Assembly (NCBI RefSeq): GCF_025639805.1
Contig: NZ_CP106735.1
Span: 3,257,501-3,321,500 of the forward strand
Source of the DNA: Reichenbachiella carrageenanivorans
GTDB lineage: Bacteria > Bacteroidota > Bacteroidia > Cytophagales > Cyclobacteriaceae
Direction: 5' to 3'
DNA: 64,000 bases
The notes below the pieces were generated by a model. It had not been told where the DNA came from and ran no database searches. It saw nothing but the letters and a program-made list of their open reading frames with translations. Of the stretch, positions 42,627 through 51,856 are shown piece by piece (the first letter of the stretch is position 1; every line of letters starts with the position of its first letter). Both the position numbers and the translations under genes were made by a program.

Positions 42627-44329
42627 AAAAGATAGTAGAAAATAAATTCGCCCTATTGGCTTTTGCTGTGTTGTTGGGTGGTGTCATAGGGTGGTTGGTA
42701 AAACCCACTAACCAGTCGAGAGGTGAAGAAGCGCATGTGCATGAGGAGGGGACGGGCCAGACATGGACTTGTGCTATGCATCCGCAAATCCGTCAAACCG
42801 AACCTGGCAATTGCCCGATCTGTGGCATGACACTGACACCACTTTCGTCGGATACAAACACCGAAGACCCTGTAGAGTTAAAAATGACGCCCACGGCTAT
42901 GCAGCTGGCCGATGTACAGACCGAAATGGTGACACTGAAAATACCTACCAAAATCATTAGAATCAATGGTAAAGTAAAAGCAGATGAACGATACGTTTTT
43001 ACACAAACTTCTCATATTTCTGGTAGGATAGAACAACTGCTGCTCAACTATACAGGGGAGTATGTCTACAAGGGAAAAGTGATTGCTTATCTATATTCTC
43101 CTGAGCTGGTTACGGCGCAGAAAGAGTTGTTTGAGGCCTATAAAATCAGAGATAATCAGCCTGTATTGTATAACGCTTCTCGCGAAAAATTGAAAAAATG
43201 GAAACTTACTGATCAACAAATCGACGGTATTTTGTCCTCTGGTCAGCCGATGGAGAGTTTTCCTATACTATCGGATTTGACTGGTGTAGTTACCACTAAG
43301 AAGGTAAACCTTGGCGATCACATCAAGCAAGGAGCTCCGCTCTTTGAGGTGGCTAACCTGAACAAGGTGTGGCTGCTTTTTGATATTTATGAAAGAGACA
43401 TGGCTTGGGTAAAAAAAGGTGATAAAGTGAATTATACCTTTCAGGCTTTGCCAGGAGAGTCGTTTGTCGGCAATGTCACCTTTATCGACCCAGTGATAGA
43501 TGCGAAAAGCCGAGTAGCTAGGGCAAGAATTACCGTAGACAATAGGGACGGGCGATTGAAACCAGAAATGTTTGTAAGGGGTACGATCGAAGCACAGCTC
43601 ACAGGTGGTGAAGCAAGTATTGTAATACCTAAATCGGCAGTGATGTGGACAGGTAAACGGTCTATCGTTTATGTAAAAACCAATGCTACGAATGGTACAC
43701 ATTTTATGCTTCGAAAGGTCACTTTAGGGCCATCTTTAGGAGAGTCATTTGTAATTACTGCAGGGTTAGAGGCTGGCGAGGAAATTGCCACGCATGGTAC
43801 GTTTAGTATAGATGCTGCGGCACAGTTGGCTGGCAAACCTAGTATGATGAGTGTTGTACATACCCCCCGTGCTGCTATTCTTAGTGTATCAGCCAAACAA
43901 GCACTTGCTCCAGTATATCATGCCTATTTCGAAATGAAAAATGCATTGGTGGATGATAATTGGGAAGCGGCCAAGCAGGCGGGTATACAGCTCAAGTCTT
44001 CTGTAGAAGGTGTGGATATGTCACTTTTTTTAGGTTCATCTCATGGGGCTTGGCTGGCGTATCGTAGTGCTTTTCTCAAATCCTTAGCGCATATTCATCA
44101 TCAGGCAAATGAGGAAGGCGTACGTGGTGTTTTTTTACAGGTCTCATCGCCAATGGTAGATATGACGGTAGTGTTTGGCCCATTAGAGGAAAGGATTTAT
44201 GTGCAGCATTGCCCGATGGCAGAACGCAACAAAGGAGCCGATTGGCTCAGTTTAGAAAAGGAAATAAAAAACCCCTACTTTGGATCGTCAATGATCAGGT
44301 GTGGGGAGAACAGAATAATATTAAAATAG
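42623..44329 (+). CDS. CusB-like periplasmic adaptor with metal-binding module and DUF3347
   Basis: 568 aa. An N-terminal membrane anchor (about 8-25) precedes a heavy-metal-binding module with TCAMHPQIRQTEPGNCPICG (about 48-68). The adaptor core has the barrel-sandwich halves (RINGKVKADERYVFTQTSHI; VNLGDHIKQGAPLFEVANLN) and the beta-barrel and membrane-proximal region to about residue 410. The C-terminus (about 425-568) is a DUF3347 domain (APVYHAYFEMKNALVDDNWE; CPMAERNKGADWLS; MIRCG), which in other proteins resembles a metal-binding region with Cys and Met. The gene overlaps the cusC-like gene by 4 bp. Links pump and outer-membrane channel and probably delivers Cu/Ag. Confidence 0.92.
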   Translation: MKKIVENKFALLAFAVLLGGVIGWLVKPTNQSRGEEAHVHEEGTGQTWTCAMHPQIRQTEPGNCPICGMTLTPLSSDTNTEDPVELKMTPTAMQLADVQTEMVTLKIPTKIIRINGKVKADERYVFTQTSHISGRIEQLLLNYTGEYVYKGKVIAYLYSPELVTAQKELFEAYKIRDNQPVLYNASREKLKKWKLTDQQIDGILSSGQPMESFPILSDLTGVVTTKKVNLGDHIKQGAPLFEVANLNKVWLLFDIYERDMAWVKKGDKVNYTFQALPGESFVGNVTFIDPVIDAKSRVARARITVDNRDGRLKPEMFVRGTIEAQLTGGEASIVIPKSAVMWTGKRSIVYVKTNATNGTHFMLRKVTLGPSLGESFVITAGLEAGEEIATHGTFSIDAAAQLAGKPSMMSVVHTPRAAILSVSAKQALAPVYHAYFEMKNALVDDNWEAAKQAGIQLKSSVEGVDMSLFLGSSHGAWLAYRSAFLKSLAHIHHQANEEGVRGVFLQVSSPMVDMTVVFGPLEERIYVQHCPMAERNKGADWLSLEKEIKNPYFGSSMIRCGENRIILK

Positions 44330-44353
44330 TGAAGGCGAATTTGAGAGACTCAG

Positions 44354-44382
44354 AATGAGATTTTAGAGAGCAAAATCTCATT
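44354..44382. repeat. Inverted repeat after the efflux operon
   Basis: An 11-bp stem AATGAGATTTT (44354-44364) with AAAATCTCATT (44372-44382) around a 7-nt loop, 25 bp after the adaptor gene. It lacks a following T-run on the plus strand, but it is the only terminator-like structure before dnaN. Confidence 0.5.
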
Positions 44383-44417
44383 AAAAAGCCAGTAGTTTTT
44401 TATTAGCATTTTATCAT

Positions 44418-44425
44418 TAACTTTG
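44418..44425 (+). promoter_or_regulatory. Candidate -7 element for dnaN
   Basis: TAACTTTG matches TAnnTTTG exactly and lies 70 bp before the dnaN ATG. About 20 nt upstream is a T-run (GTAGTTTTTTATT) instead of a clean TTG, so the -33 half is weak. Confidence 0.4.
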
Positions 44426-44494
44426 GATCAAATTTGGGGTAGCTCATGCCTCATGCAGTTTTCAGAATCTACAAACTTAAATATACACTAGCGA

Positions 44495-45622
44495 ATGAAA
44501 TTTATAGTTTCTTCCTCTTACCTACTCAAACAGTTGTCTGCCATCAATGGCGTGATCACAACCAATCCAGTAGTTCCAATTTTGGAAAACTTTCTATTCG
44601 AAATTGCAGATGGTAAATTGACCATCACGGCATCTGATTTGCAAACCTCCATGATCACTGAGCTGGAAGTGGAAGCGAAAGAAAACGGAAACATAGCAGT
44701 ACCTTCCAAGATATTGTTGGAAACGTTGAGAAACTTACCCGAACAGCCGGTAACTTTTAGTATCGATGAAGAAACTTATAGCATTGAGATCAATTCTGAT
44801 AATGGTCGATATAAGTTGGCTGGAGAAAATGCTACTGACTTTCCTAAAGTACCTAGTGTATCTGATGGCAATGATGTGAATATCTCGTCAAGCGTACTTG
44901 GTAATGCAATAAACAATACCATTCTAGCAACTAGTAGTGATGAACTTCGCCCTGCTATGACTGGTGTGTATTTGAATCTGTCTGAAACGAATACCACTTT
45001 CGTGGCAACGGACGGGCATCGATTGATCCGATACAGAAGAGTAGATATTGCCTCTGAAAACGGCGCAAGTATGATCATTCCAAGAAAAGCATTGACGCTT
45101 TTGAAATCTACCTTGCCAAGTAGCAATACCAATGTAAACGTACAATACAATGTAGCCAATGCCTTTTTTAAATTTGATGGCATTCACATGGTTTGTAGAT
45201 TGATCGATGAGCGTTTCCCAGATTACGAAAATGTAATTCCTGCGAACAATGACAATGAAATGATCATTGATAGAACGGAGTTGCTAGGTTCGTTAAAAAG
45301 GATTGCTATCTATGCCAACAAGACTACGCACCAGGTAAGATTAAAAATTACAGGAAGTGAATTGGTTATTTCTTCAGAGGATTTGGATTTCTCTAATGAA
45401 GCCAACGAGCGTTTGTCTTGCGATCACAATGGCGCTGATATCGAAATAGGATTCAACGGTAAGTTTTTGATTGAAATGCTCGCTAATATAGATTCTACAC
45501 AGGTATCTATGAAGTTCTCTGAGCCAAACAAAGCAGGTTTGCTCTTCCCTGTAGATAAAGATGATAACGAAGACCTACTCATGCTCGTGATGCCAGTTAT
45601 GCTGAGCAACTATTCGGCATAA
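44495..45622 (+). CDS. dnaN: DNA polymerase III beta subunit (sliding clamp)
   Basis: 375 aa, the standard length for a bacterial beta clamp. Three tandem clamp domains are recognisable: MKFIVSSSYLLKQLSAINGV and PVVPILENFLFEIADGKLTI at the start, a middle domain with ATSSDELRPAMTGVYLNLSE and FVATDGHRLIRYRR, and the C-terminal MKFSEPNKAGLLFP followed by LLMLVMPVMLSNYSA (MPM(R/L)-type ending). The ring tethers DNA polymerase to DNA. dnaA and recF are not adjacent; the efflux operon lies upstream and a terminator follows. Confidence 0.97.
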   Translation: MKFIVSSSYLLKQLSAINGVITTNPVVPILENFLFEIADGKLTITASDLQTSMITELEVEAKENGNIAVPSKILLETLRNLPEQPVTFSIDEETYSIEINSDNGRYKLAGENATDFPKVPSVSDGNDVNISSSVLGNAINNTILATSSDELRPAMTGVYLNLSETNTTFVATDGHRLIRYRRVDIASENGASMIIPRKALTLLKSTLPSSNTNVNVQYNVANAFFKFDGIHMVCRLIDERFPDYENVIPANNDNEMIIDRTELLGSLKRIAIYANKTTHQVRLKITGSELVISSEDLDFSNEANERLSCDHNGADIEIGFNGKFLIEMLANIDSTQVSMKFSEPNKAGLLFPVDKDDNEDLLMLVMPVMLSNYSA

Positions 45623-45646
45623 GTCATAGCGTTATAAAAAAAAACT

Positions 45647-45682
45647 AAAGCCATCCTGATAGTAATCGGGATGGCTTTTTTT
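45647..45682. terminator. Bidirectional terminator after dnaN
   Basis: A 14-bp stem with one G-T pair (45647-45660 with 45665-45678), 4-nt loop, T-run to 45682 on the plus strand and an A-run (45636-45644) that gives a U-tract on the minus strand. It serves dnaN and the convergent gene ending at 45705. Confidence 0.88.
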
Positions 45683-45704
45683 GTACTCCGAAAATAAGGC
45701 TAAG

Positions 45705-46835
45705 CTAATAGCCCAATGCTTGCTTCTCTTTTGCACTCAACTTGATGTAGTTGAAATCTTCCCAGAAATTTTCTGTGAAAGTAGAGGCTTGATTGAAGAA
45801 AATATCGTCTTGGGTTAATGCTTCAGATAATTGAGGTTTAGTTTTGATAGATTCGAAGTCAGTCACTACCAGTAGTGCCTCAAAAGTAATAGGTTCACCA
45901 TTTTGATTCCATTCGCCTACATAGGATACACGGTGGATATACCAGCTGTTGTCCACTTCTTTGTATTCTTCTGTCCATTTTACTTTGTTCCAAAATGCTT
46001 GCCCTTCGAGTAGAGGCTCGTATTCTGCTCTGATCACAGCTTTACTTTCTACGTCGATATAGAGTGATCCACGGCAATCTGCTTTTTTGTTTTTGGGTTC
46101 GAAAGAAATTTGAAAGACTTCTTTGCCATCATACCAAGTTAGTCCTTGTTTGGAGAAGGTGTAGTTGGCTAGTTTGTCCATTTTAATGAAACTGTCTGTA
46201 CGACGGGTGACTCCGTTGATCATGTCCGTGGCATGTCCGTGGATCAATGGCATGAACAAGGTGTCTAGTGACGCAAAGGTTTTTTTACGTGTTTTTCTGG
46301 CATGAATGCTTGCTTTCTCTTTGCTGTATACCGTGGGGTAATAGATGTCGAAAATACCTTCTGCCAAGTAGATACACTCCTTATTGGTGCTAACGGTTTC
46401 TTTGTAGTAGGAGGAGAGTAGTTGATCCGAAAATTCGTAGTTGATCTGTAGGTAATTATTGACATCTCTCAATACCTGATCAGCAGTAATTACGACTACT
46501 TCGTCGAGCATTTCGCTTTTGAGATTGAGTGCAATTGTCAGGTTTGTATTATCTTCATTCAATTGAATGGCTGCTGTTTCATAACCTATGTATTTCACGA
46601 GCATCAGATTTTCAGCCGCATGATAGTTTACTTGAAATACAAATTCCCCGTCTAGGTTCGTAGTCGTACCAGTATGGTTATATATGATGTTGGCGAAAGC
46701 TAAAGGCTGGTTAGTGGATTGATCAATAACCTTTCCCGATACTTTTAGTGAAGTGCCTTCTTTTAGGTCAGGAAGGTTGGCTAGACTGTTGTAGCAGATT
46801 GCGAGTGCTACAGACAACAGAACCGATAACTTCAT
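45705..46835 (-). CDS. Exported protein with carboxypeptidase-regulatory-like domain
   Basis: 376 aa. A signal peptide (about 1-19) precedes a CarboxypepD_reg-like beta-sandwich (about 28-110: LKVSGKVIDQSTNQPLAFAN, NLDGEFVFQVNYHAAENLML, VKYIGYETAAIQL), the domain often found at the N-terminus of SusC proteins. Here no plug or barrel follows. The rest (about 130-376) is a Bacteroidota-typical domain of unknown function with FSKQGLTWYDGKEVFQISFE, CRGSLYIDVESKAVIRAEYE and NSWYIHRVSYVGEW, resembling an outer-membrane lipoprotein-like beta structure. Probably periplasmic or surface-associated. Monocistronic between two gaps. Confidence 0.75.
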   Translation of the reverse strand: MKLSVLLSVALAICYNSLANLPDLKEGTSLKVSGKVIDQSTNQPLAFANIIYNHTGTTTNLDGEFVFQVNYHAAENLMLVKYIGYETAAIQLNEDNTNLTIALNLKSEMLDEVVVITADQVLRDVNNYLQINYEFSDQLLSSYYKETVSTNKECIYLAEGIFDIYYPTVYSKEKASIHARKTRKKTFASLDTLFMPLIHGHATDMINGVTRRTDSFIKMDKLANYTFSKQGLTWYDGKEVFQISFEPKNKKADCRGSLYIDVESKAVIRAEYEPLLEGQAFWNKVKWTEEYKEVDNSWYIHRVSYVGEWNQNGEPITFEALLVVTDFESIKTKPQLSEALTQDDIFFNQASTFTENFWEDFNYIKLSAKEKQALGY

Positions 46836-47043
46836 GGTATGTATGCTCTAAATGGTGAATAATATTTATTCTTCCGTAGCTGATTATAGAATTATACCAA
46901 TTAAATAGCGGGTCAATGCAGGGTGTAATTTAGATAAAAAAATATTAGAAAAGTACATTTTAGGGGATCAGAAAACCATTCTGTTTTGATTTTTAGATAA
47001 ATTATATGTTTGAAAGTTATAATTTATACCAATATGATAAATA
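46836..47043. other. Intergenic region without recognised gene
   Basis: 208 bp, strongly A+T rich towards 46930-47040, between two minus-strand genes. It should hold the promoter of the 45705-46835 gene and the terminator of the TlpA-type gene; neither could be assigned with confidence. Confidence 0.4.
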
Positions 47044-48414
47044 CTATGATTTATGGAGTAGCCCATCAAGTATTGATCGGGTTTCAGGGTTTGAAGGTCT
47101 CGGAGCATGAGCATTTATAATATTTCCATTTGGGTCGATAAGGATAAACCTAGGAATGGTTTCTATTATATAGTCTTTCAAAAATATAGAATTCCAACTT
47201 TGGTCCGCAAAGAGCTGAATGCCTTTTAGCTCTTTGTTTTTAACCATGTCTTGCCATTTAGAGAAGTCTTTGTTGGCATCAATAGAGAGACTTACAAACT
47301 CAATTAGGGTATCGTTATATCTTTCTTGTAGCGTTTTCAAGGCCGGAATTTCTTTCAGACAGGGGTGGCACCAGGTAGCCCATATGTCCATGTAGATATA
47401 TTTGCCACGGAGGTCTGTCAAGCTGATGATCTGGTTCGTGATGTCCTTATAGGCAAAAGGAGGAGAGGGCATGCCTTGGTTTAGCTTCCTTATTTTATTC
47501 ATTTTGTCATTAAGACCAGCTAGGGTAGTTGAGTCTGGAGATAGGTTTAATATGCCTTGGTAGATTTGCTCTACGTTTTTTTGACCTATATTAATTTTGC
47601 GGACAAGCTCTAGGATGAGCTCTGTTTTTATGAGCTGTGTCGTATTCGCTTTGATGGACTCAAACGTAGCAGTGGTTTGGCCTCGCTCGATTCTTGAGCC
47701 TATATAACTTTTCAGTAAATTTCTATAGCTACTCAGGTTTTCAAAGTCTTGTTCGTTGCTCATATCGAGCTGCTCTAAAGGTTTTTCAAAATCCGCCGAT
47801 ACGGTGTAGTTGTAATCTTGGGTAGCATGCTGGTGGTACTTTTCGTAATGGGAAATATGGGTCAAATATGTGTAGGTTATATTTCTTTTTTCTTGGGACA
47901 CAAAGTCTATGTCTACTATTTCGCTCACTTGTAGTAGTTTGAGTACTTGATCCGACCAGCCTTTTACTTGGCGTTCAAAATCAGTTTCATTGTAAGAGTA
48001 GAGAATTTGATCGGATGTTAATGTGTTTTCAAATCTGGATTTATTGGCTAAGTAGTTATTGACTTTCGTTCCTGTGCCTTTCCCAGAAAAGAATAAGGTG
48101 TTATTGAATTGAGATTGATTGGCTGATAGATGTAGGACATAGCCTTTATCAAGAAATATTTGTGCCTTTTCAGACCCACAATAAAAAGTATAGAAGCCCC
48201 TTGCTACACGAAGGGTATCTGAAAAAGTGCCATTGCTGTTTCTGTCTATGTCAGTGGAGAAATAGTCTCCTTTGATTGTTAGGTAGCTTGAGTTGGATTG
48301 GGTAACGGTGCCAGAAATAAGTACGTAGTCTGGAACTGATGTAGGCGAACAAGCCCAACTAGCACAGGCTATTAACACAGCATAGATTAATGAGTGCTCC
48401 TGTTTTATTAGCAT
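47044..48414 (-). CDS. TlpA-family thioredoxin-fold lipoprotein
   Basis: The start is set at the ATG at 48414 because it opens a signal sequence with the lipobox LIAC (MLIKQEHSLIYAVLIAC); an upstream ATG at 48522 would run deep into the kinase gene. An N-terminal DUF4369-like beta domain (about 20-110: ISGTVTQSNSSYLTIKGDYF) is followed by a helical middle and a C-terminal thioredoxin domain with DIWATWCHPCLKEIPAL (active-site Cys-His-Pro-Cys near 347) and FILIDPNGNII. TlpA/ResA-type proteins reduce disulphides in the periplasm, often for cytochrome c maturation. It lies 28 bp after the PAS kinase gene. Confidence 0.85.
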   Translation of the reverse strand: MLIKQEHSLIYAVLIACASWACSPTSVPDYVLISGTVTQSNSSYLTIKGDYFSTDIDRNSNGTFSDTLRVARGFYTFYCGSEKAQIFLDKGYVLHLSANQSQFNNTLFFSGKGTGTKVNNYLANKSRFENTLTSDQILYSYNETDFERQVKGWSDQVLKLLQVSEIVDIDFVSQEKRNITYTYLTHISHYEKYHQHATQDYNYTVSADFEKPLEQLDMSNEQDFENLSSYRNLLKSYIGSRIERGQTTATFESIKANTTQLIKTELILELVRKINIGQKNVEQIYQGILNLSPDSTTLAGLNDKMNKIRKLNQGMPSPPFAYKDITNQIISLTDLRGKYIYMDIWATWCHPCLKEIPALKTLQERYNDTLIEFVSLSIDANKDFSKWQDMVKNKELKGIQLFADQSWNSIFLKDYIIETIPRFILIDPNGNIINAHAPRPSNPETRSILDGLLHKS

Positions 48415-48442
48415 AGGTAAAAGGTTTTTGAACTTGAAGAGC

Positions 48443-50017
48443 TTATTCTTTCGGTAAAATGATTCTGAATTTGGAGCCCTCGTTGAGCTTGCTCTCCACT
48501 TCAATTTTCCCGTAGAGTGCATTTACATGATTTTTTACAAGGTATAATCCTAGCCCTCTTCCTTCTTTTTTTCCATCGAGTTTTTCATAGATCAAAAATA
48601 TTCGATTTTCATTGGTTTCGAGATCAATGCCTATGCCGTTGTCGCATACAGAAAGGATGTAATTGGTGTCTGTTTCCTGATATTTGATTTTTACCTTGGC
48701 TTGACCTTCATGCCTTCTGAATTTGATGGCATTATCTACTAAATAGAAGAGAATATTTTTGATGAAATCCGAGACAGATTTGAGCTGTGCATCTGGCATG
48801 ATGTCAAACTCTACTAGAATGCCGTGGCTTTCAATTACATTTTTGAAATTGACTAATATATCATGTGCCATAGGGAAGAGATCGATCACTTCTCTTAGCT
48901 TCTTTTCGCCTTCTCGTACAGTGAGGGTTTGGTTGAGGTCTTTTATGATCAGGTCTAAATTGACCGTGCTTTGCTCGATGAGACCGAGTATTTCTAGATT
49001 GTCCGATGTCACTGAAGACTTGTCAAATATTTTAGTCAATCCCATCATGTTAGCTAATGGACTGCGGAGATTATGAGAGATAATAAACGCAAACTCTTCT
49101 AGGTCTTTATTTTGTTCTTTTAGTGTTTCTATGAGGTTTGATTTTTCCTTTTCGCTCTCTACCCTGTCACTAATGTCTTGTATGATACCATGCAACTCAT
49201 TTCCTTCTATCAATGAATTTTGCTCGCCTACAAACGTGCTTCCGTCGCAGCGTTGGAAAGTCATTTGATAATCAGTGAGTTTGCCATTGGCATTGAGTTC
49301 GGAAAGCAGTTCGCCACGGTCTACAGGGTTGGTGTATAAGGCAAAACAGTTTTGCTTTAGTAGCTCTTCTTCTGATTCGTAGCCAAACATTTCTACCATG
49401 GATTGATTTACAAAAAGCAGTTCGCCTTTTACGTTGGATCTAAAGATGGCTACAGGTAGGCTATCTGCTAATAAATGGTATTTTTTCTTTTCTTGGAATA
49501 ATGATTTGGAAATCTCTTTTTGAGTTGTGATGTCTTGGGCTGTGCCAAACAAATTGTTTGGTTTTTGGTTCTCATCGAAGATTGCTCTGCCTGTGGCTGC
49601 GATATATTTGATGTTGCCAGTATGTGTTTTTATTCTGTATTCCGTGCGGCGGACGATACGTCCGTTGAGGTGGTCTCGCATCGATTGATCAAAAACAGGC
49701 CTATCTTCATCAAATATGATTTGCCGTAGTTGGTCTACGTCAGGCCCGTTTTCTGGGTCTAGTTCGAAGATGGTATACATTTCTTCGGACCAAAATATTT
49801 CATTGGTCTGAGTGTTCCATTCCCAACTGCCGATCTTTACTTCTTGCTGTGCCTGCCTAAGCATAAACTTCAGGTTTTTATTCTCCTGAAGAAGTTTCTT
49901 ATTAGGTGGTATTCGCTGCTTGAATCGGCGGTTCCATGCGCCATTATAAATTGAGTACACCCCGCTACTTAATAAAAGCATGCCTAGTAGGGTACTCACC
50001 GTACTTTGTATCTCCAT
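48443..50017 (-). CDS. PAS-domain sensor histidine kinase
   Basis: The start is set at the ATG at 50017 (MEIQSTVSTLLGMLLLSSGV), which begins a single membrane anchor; an ATG at 50056 is an alternative. Two PAS domains follow (about 65-175: IGSWEWNTQTNEIFWSEEMY, HTGNIKYIAATGRAIFDENQ; about 185-290: FRSNVKGELLFVNQSMVEMF, then a weak PAC). The kinase core has the H-box FAFIISHNLRSPLANMMGLT, N-box YLVDNAIKFRR, G1 CDNGIGID and G2 GRGLGLYLVKNHV. No response regulator adjoins it, so it is an orphan. The TlpA-type gene follows after 28 bp. Confidence 0.88.
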   Translation of the reverse strand: MEIQSTVSTLLGMLLLSSGVYSIYNGAWNRRFKQRIPPNKKLLQENKNLKFMLRQAQQEVKIGSWEWNTQTNEIFWSEEMYTIFELDPENGPDVDQLRQIIFDEDRPVFDQSMRDHLNGRIVRRTEYRIKTHTGNIKYIAATGRAIFDENQKPNNLFGTAQDITTQKEISKSLFQEKKKYHLLADSLPVAIFRSNVKGELLFVNQSMVEMFGYESEEELLKQNCFALYTNPVDRGELLSELNANGKLTDYQMTFQRCDGSTFVGEQNSLIEGNELHGIIQDISDRVESEKEKSNLIETLKEQNKDLEEFAFIISHNLRSPLANMMGLTKIFDKSSVTSDNLEILGLIEQSTVNLDLIIKDLNQTLTVREGEKKLREVIDLFPMAHDILVNFKNVIESHGILVEFDIMPDAQLKSVSDFIKNILFYLVDNAIKFRRHEGQAKVKIKYQETDTNYILSVCDNGIGIDLETNENRIFLIYEKLDGKKEGRGLGLYLVKNHVNALYGKIEVESKLNEGSKFRIILPKE

Positions 50018-50275
50018 AAATGCTACTCTGCGAAACAGGTACAGGTGGATGTACATTTCGCATTTATTAAAAACCTTTTCTTTCTCTTGTCTAATCTATA
50101 TCAAAAGCATATTCTAGCCAAAGAATCAAATAAAACTTTAAACTGAGCTTGAATAAATAAGTTATAACTAGTTGATAATCAATGTATAAAGCTATTATTA
50201 TTTTTCATAATCTTTAATGGAGTAAGTTGGTTTTAATTTATAGCTTCGCATTACTTTATAATAGACTGAAGACCA
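50018..50275. other. Divergent intergenic region
   Basis: 258 bp between the PAS kinase and the DMT permease. TTGGTTTTAATTTATAGCTTCG ends 27 bp before the permease ATG (TAGCTTCG at about 50242-50249 resembles a -7 box, but the TTG is only about 12 nt away). No RNA gene or ORF evident. Confidence 0.35.
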
Positions 50276-51160
50276 ATGAGTAAATCAAGAGTAATCGGAG
50301 TAATACTGGCTTTGTTAGGCGTTGTACTTTTTTCCGCTAAGGCAGTGATCGTAAAAATGGCTTACCAGTATCCTGTCGATGCTGTCTCATTGCTTTTACT
50401 TCGTATGTTATTCGCCTTGCCCATGTATCTGGTAGTGGCTGTAGTGAAGCGACCAAAAGATCAAGCCGCCATGACCAAAGGAGTGTATCTATGGATTATA
50501 GGATTGGGAATAGTCGGCTACTATTTGGCCAGTTTGTTCGACTTTTTAGGGCTTGTCTATATCAAAGCTAGTCTCGAGCGGATTATCCTTTTTGTGTATC
50601 CTACTATTGTACTTTTTATATCTAGGGTATTTTTCAAAAAACAGATTACACGTCGTCAGTTGATCGCTATTGTGCTCACCTACCTTGGGATTGTTTTGGC
50701 GTTTGTCTTAGAGTTGAGACTGGATGGAGAAGGACTGATGATGGGTGTAGGACTGATCTTCTTGAGTGCCGTTACTTACGCTTCTTATATAGCCGGTAGC
50801 GGATGGCTTATTCCTAAAATTGGTGCGACAGTTTTTACCTCCTATGCCATGATCATTTCTTGCCTTTGTGTGATCATTCATTACCTATTGGTAGGTGACT
50901 TCAATATCACTAATTACCCTACAGAAGTGTATGTGCTAGGCTTTGTGATGGCTGTGTTTTCTACTGTTATTCCTTCTTATTTGGTATCACTGTCCATCAA
51001 AATGATTGGGGCATCTAGTTTTGCGATAGTGGCTAGTTTTGGCCCGATCTCTACAATCCTTTTAGCTAATTATTTCTTGGGCGAAAGCATCCATTATTTG
51101 CAGTGGGTAGGTACTATATTGGTAATGATTGGAGTGTTCTTTGTGACTAAGAAGGATTAA
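50276..51160 (+). CDS. DMT-superfamily (EamA) permease
   Basis: 294 aa with ten predicted membrane helices in two EamA repeats (about 5-140 and 150-290). Typical EamA features are AVIVKMAYQYPVDAVSLLLL RML in the first repeat and IVASFGPISTILLANYFLGE near the end, followed by LQWVGTILVMIGVFFVTKKD. Such transporters move amino acids, nucleobases or other metabolites; no substrate can be named. Single gene, bounded by a divergent kinase and the nrf operon promoter. Confidence 0.88.
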   Translation: MSKSRVIGVILALLGVVLFSAKAVIVKMAYQYPVDAVSLLLLRMLFALPMYLVVAVVKRPKDQAAMTKGVYLWIIGLGIVGYYLASLFDFLGLVYIKASLERIILFVYPTIVLFISRVFFKKQITRRQLIAIVLTYLGIVLAFVLELRLDGEGLMMGVGLIFLSAVTYASYIAGSGWLIPKIGATVFTSYAMIISCLCVIIHYLLVGDFNITNYPTEVYVLGFVMAVFSTVIPSYLVSLSIKMIGASSFAIVASFGPISTILLANYFLGESIHYLQWVGTILVMIGVFFVTKKD

Positions 51161-51183
51161 ACAGAAAGCGCGATACATGATAA

Positions 51184-51211
51184 TTGTCACCCGTGTTCTG
51201 TTATACTTTTT
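51184..51211 (+). promoter_or_regulatory. Predicted promoter for the nrf operon
   Basis: TTG (51184-51186), a 17-nt spacer and TACTTTTT (51204-51211; one mismatch to TAnnTTTG) lie about 50 bp before the GTG start of nrfH. No obvious Fnr-type palindrome was found next to it. Confidence 0.45.
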
Positions 51212-51262
51212 TATGGGATGGGTGTATATTTATAAGCGAAACGAATACCTAAATTAACTTCC

Positions 51263-51850
51263 GTGCTCAAAAAAATCATACCACCAGATGAATGGCTAGT
51301 GCCCGTGACTGTATTGGTAGGCTTGATCGTGGGGATGGGGTTTTATGTGATACACTTGTCTAAAGCAGAGGCCTACCTATCGGACGATCCAGTAGCGTGT
51401 ATAAACTGCCATGTGATGACCACTGAGTATGTGACATGGAACCATAGTGCACATCGCAATGTGGCCACTTGCAACGATTGTCATGTTCCTCACGACAATG
51501 TCTTTAATAAATATTATTTCAAAGCAAAAGATGGTTTGTATCATGCGTCTGTCTATACACTACGTATAGAGCCGCAGGCCATTACGATGCGCCAACCAAG
51601 TAAGGAGGTGGTGCAAAATAACTGTGTACGCTGCCACATGGGGCAGGTCACGGATGTCAAAATGACTGCTTGGGTAGAAAGTCATCAAGAGAGCCGTACC
51701 AGCAGACTATGTTGGGAGTGTCATAGAGACACCCCTCATGGTCGTGTGAAGAGCCTGTCCTCGGTAGGACATCAGGTGGAGCCGCTTCCTGTCAATCAGC
51801 AGCAAAAGGAATTTATACCCCAATGGATAAAAGATCAACTGAAAAAATAA
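51263..51850 (+). CDS. nrfH: Cytochrome c nitrite reductase small subunit NrfH
   Basis: 195 aa from a GTG start. One N-terminal membrane helix (about 13-31) anchors a periplasmic NapC/NirT-type domain with four haem-binding motifs: CINCH (46-50), CNDCH (70-74), CVRCH (121-125) and CWECH (150-154). NrfH takes electrons from menaquinol and passes them to NrfA. The stop is 6 bp from nrfA. Size and haem count match NrfH of Wolinella and Desulfovibrio, and the nrfA next door confirms it. Confidence 0.95.
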   Translation: MLKKIIPPDEWLVPVTVLVGLIVGMGFYVIHLSKAEAYLSDDPVACINCHVMTTEYVTWNHSAHRNVATCNDCHVPHDNVFNKYYFKAKDGLYHASVYTLRIEPQAITMRQPSKEVVQNNCVRCHMGQVTDVKMTAWVESHQESRTSRLCWECHRDTPHGRVKSLSSVGHQVEPLPVNQQQKEFIPQWIKDQLKK

Positions 51851-51856
51851 TCAATC

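Noticed and set aside
34534..44329. Transposon or genomic-island ends around the metal genes
   Set aside because: No transposase, integrase, terminal inverted repeat or tRNA was found at the borders, so an insertion is only a hypothesis.
48415..48522. Longer start for the TlpA-type gene at 48522
   Set aside because: The extra residues lie inside the kinase gene and precede an obvious lipoprotein signal at 48414.
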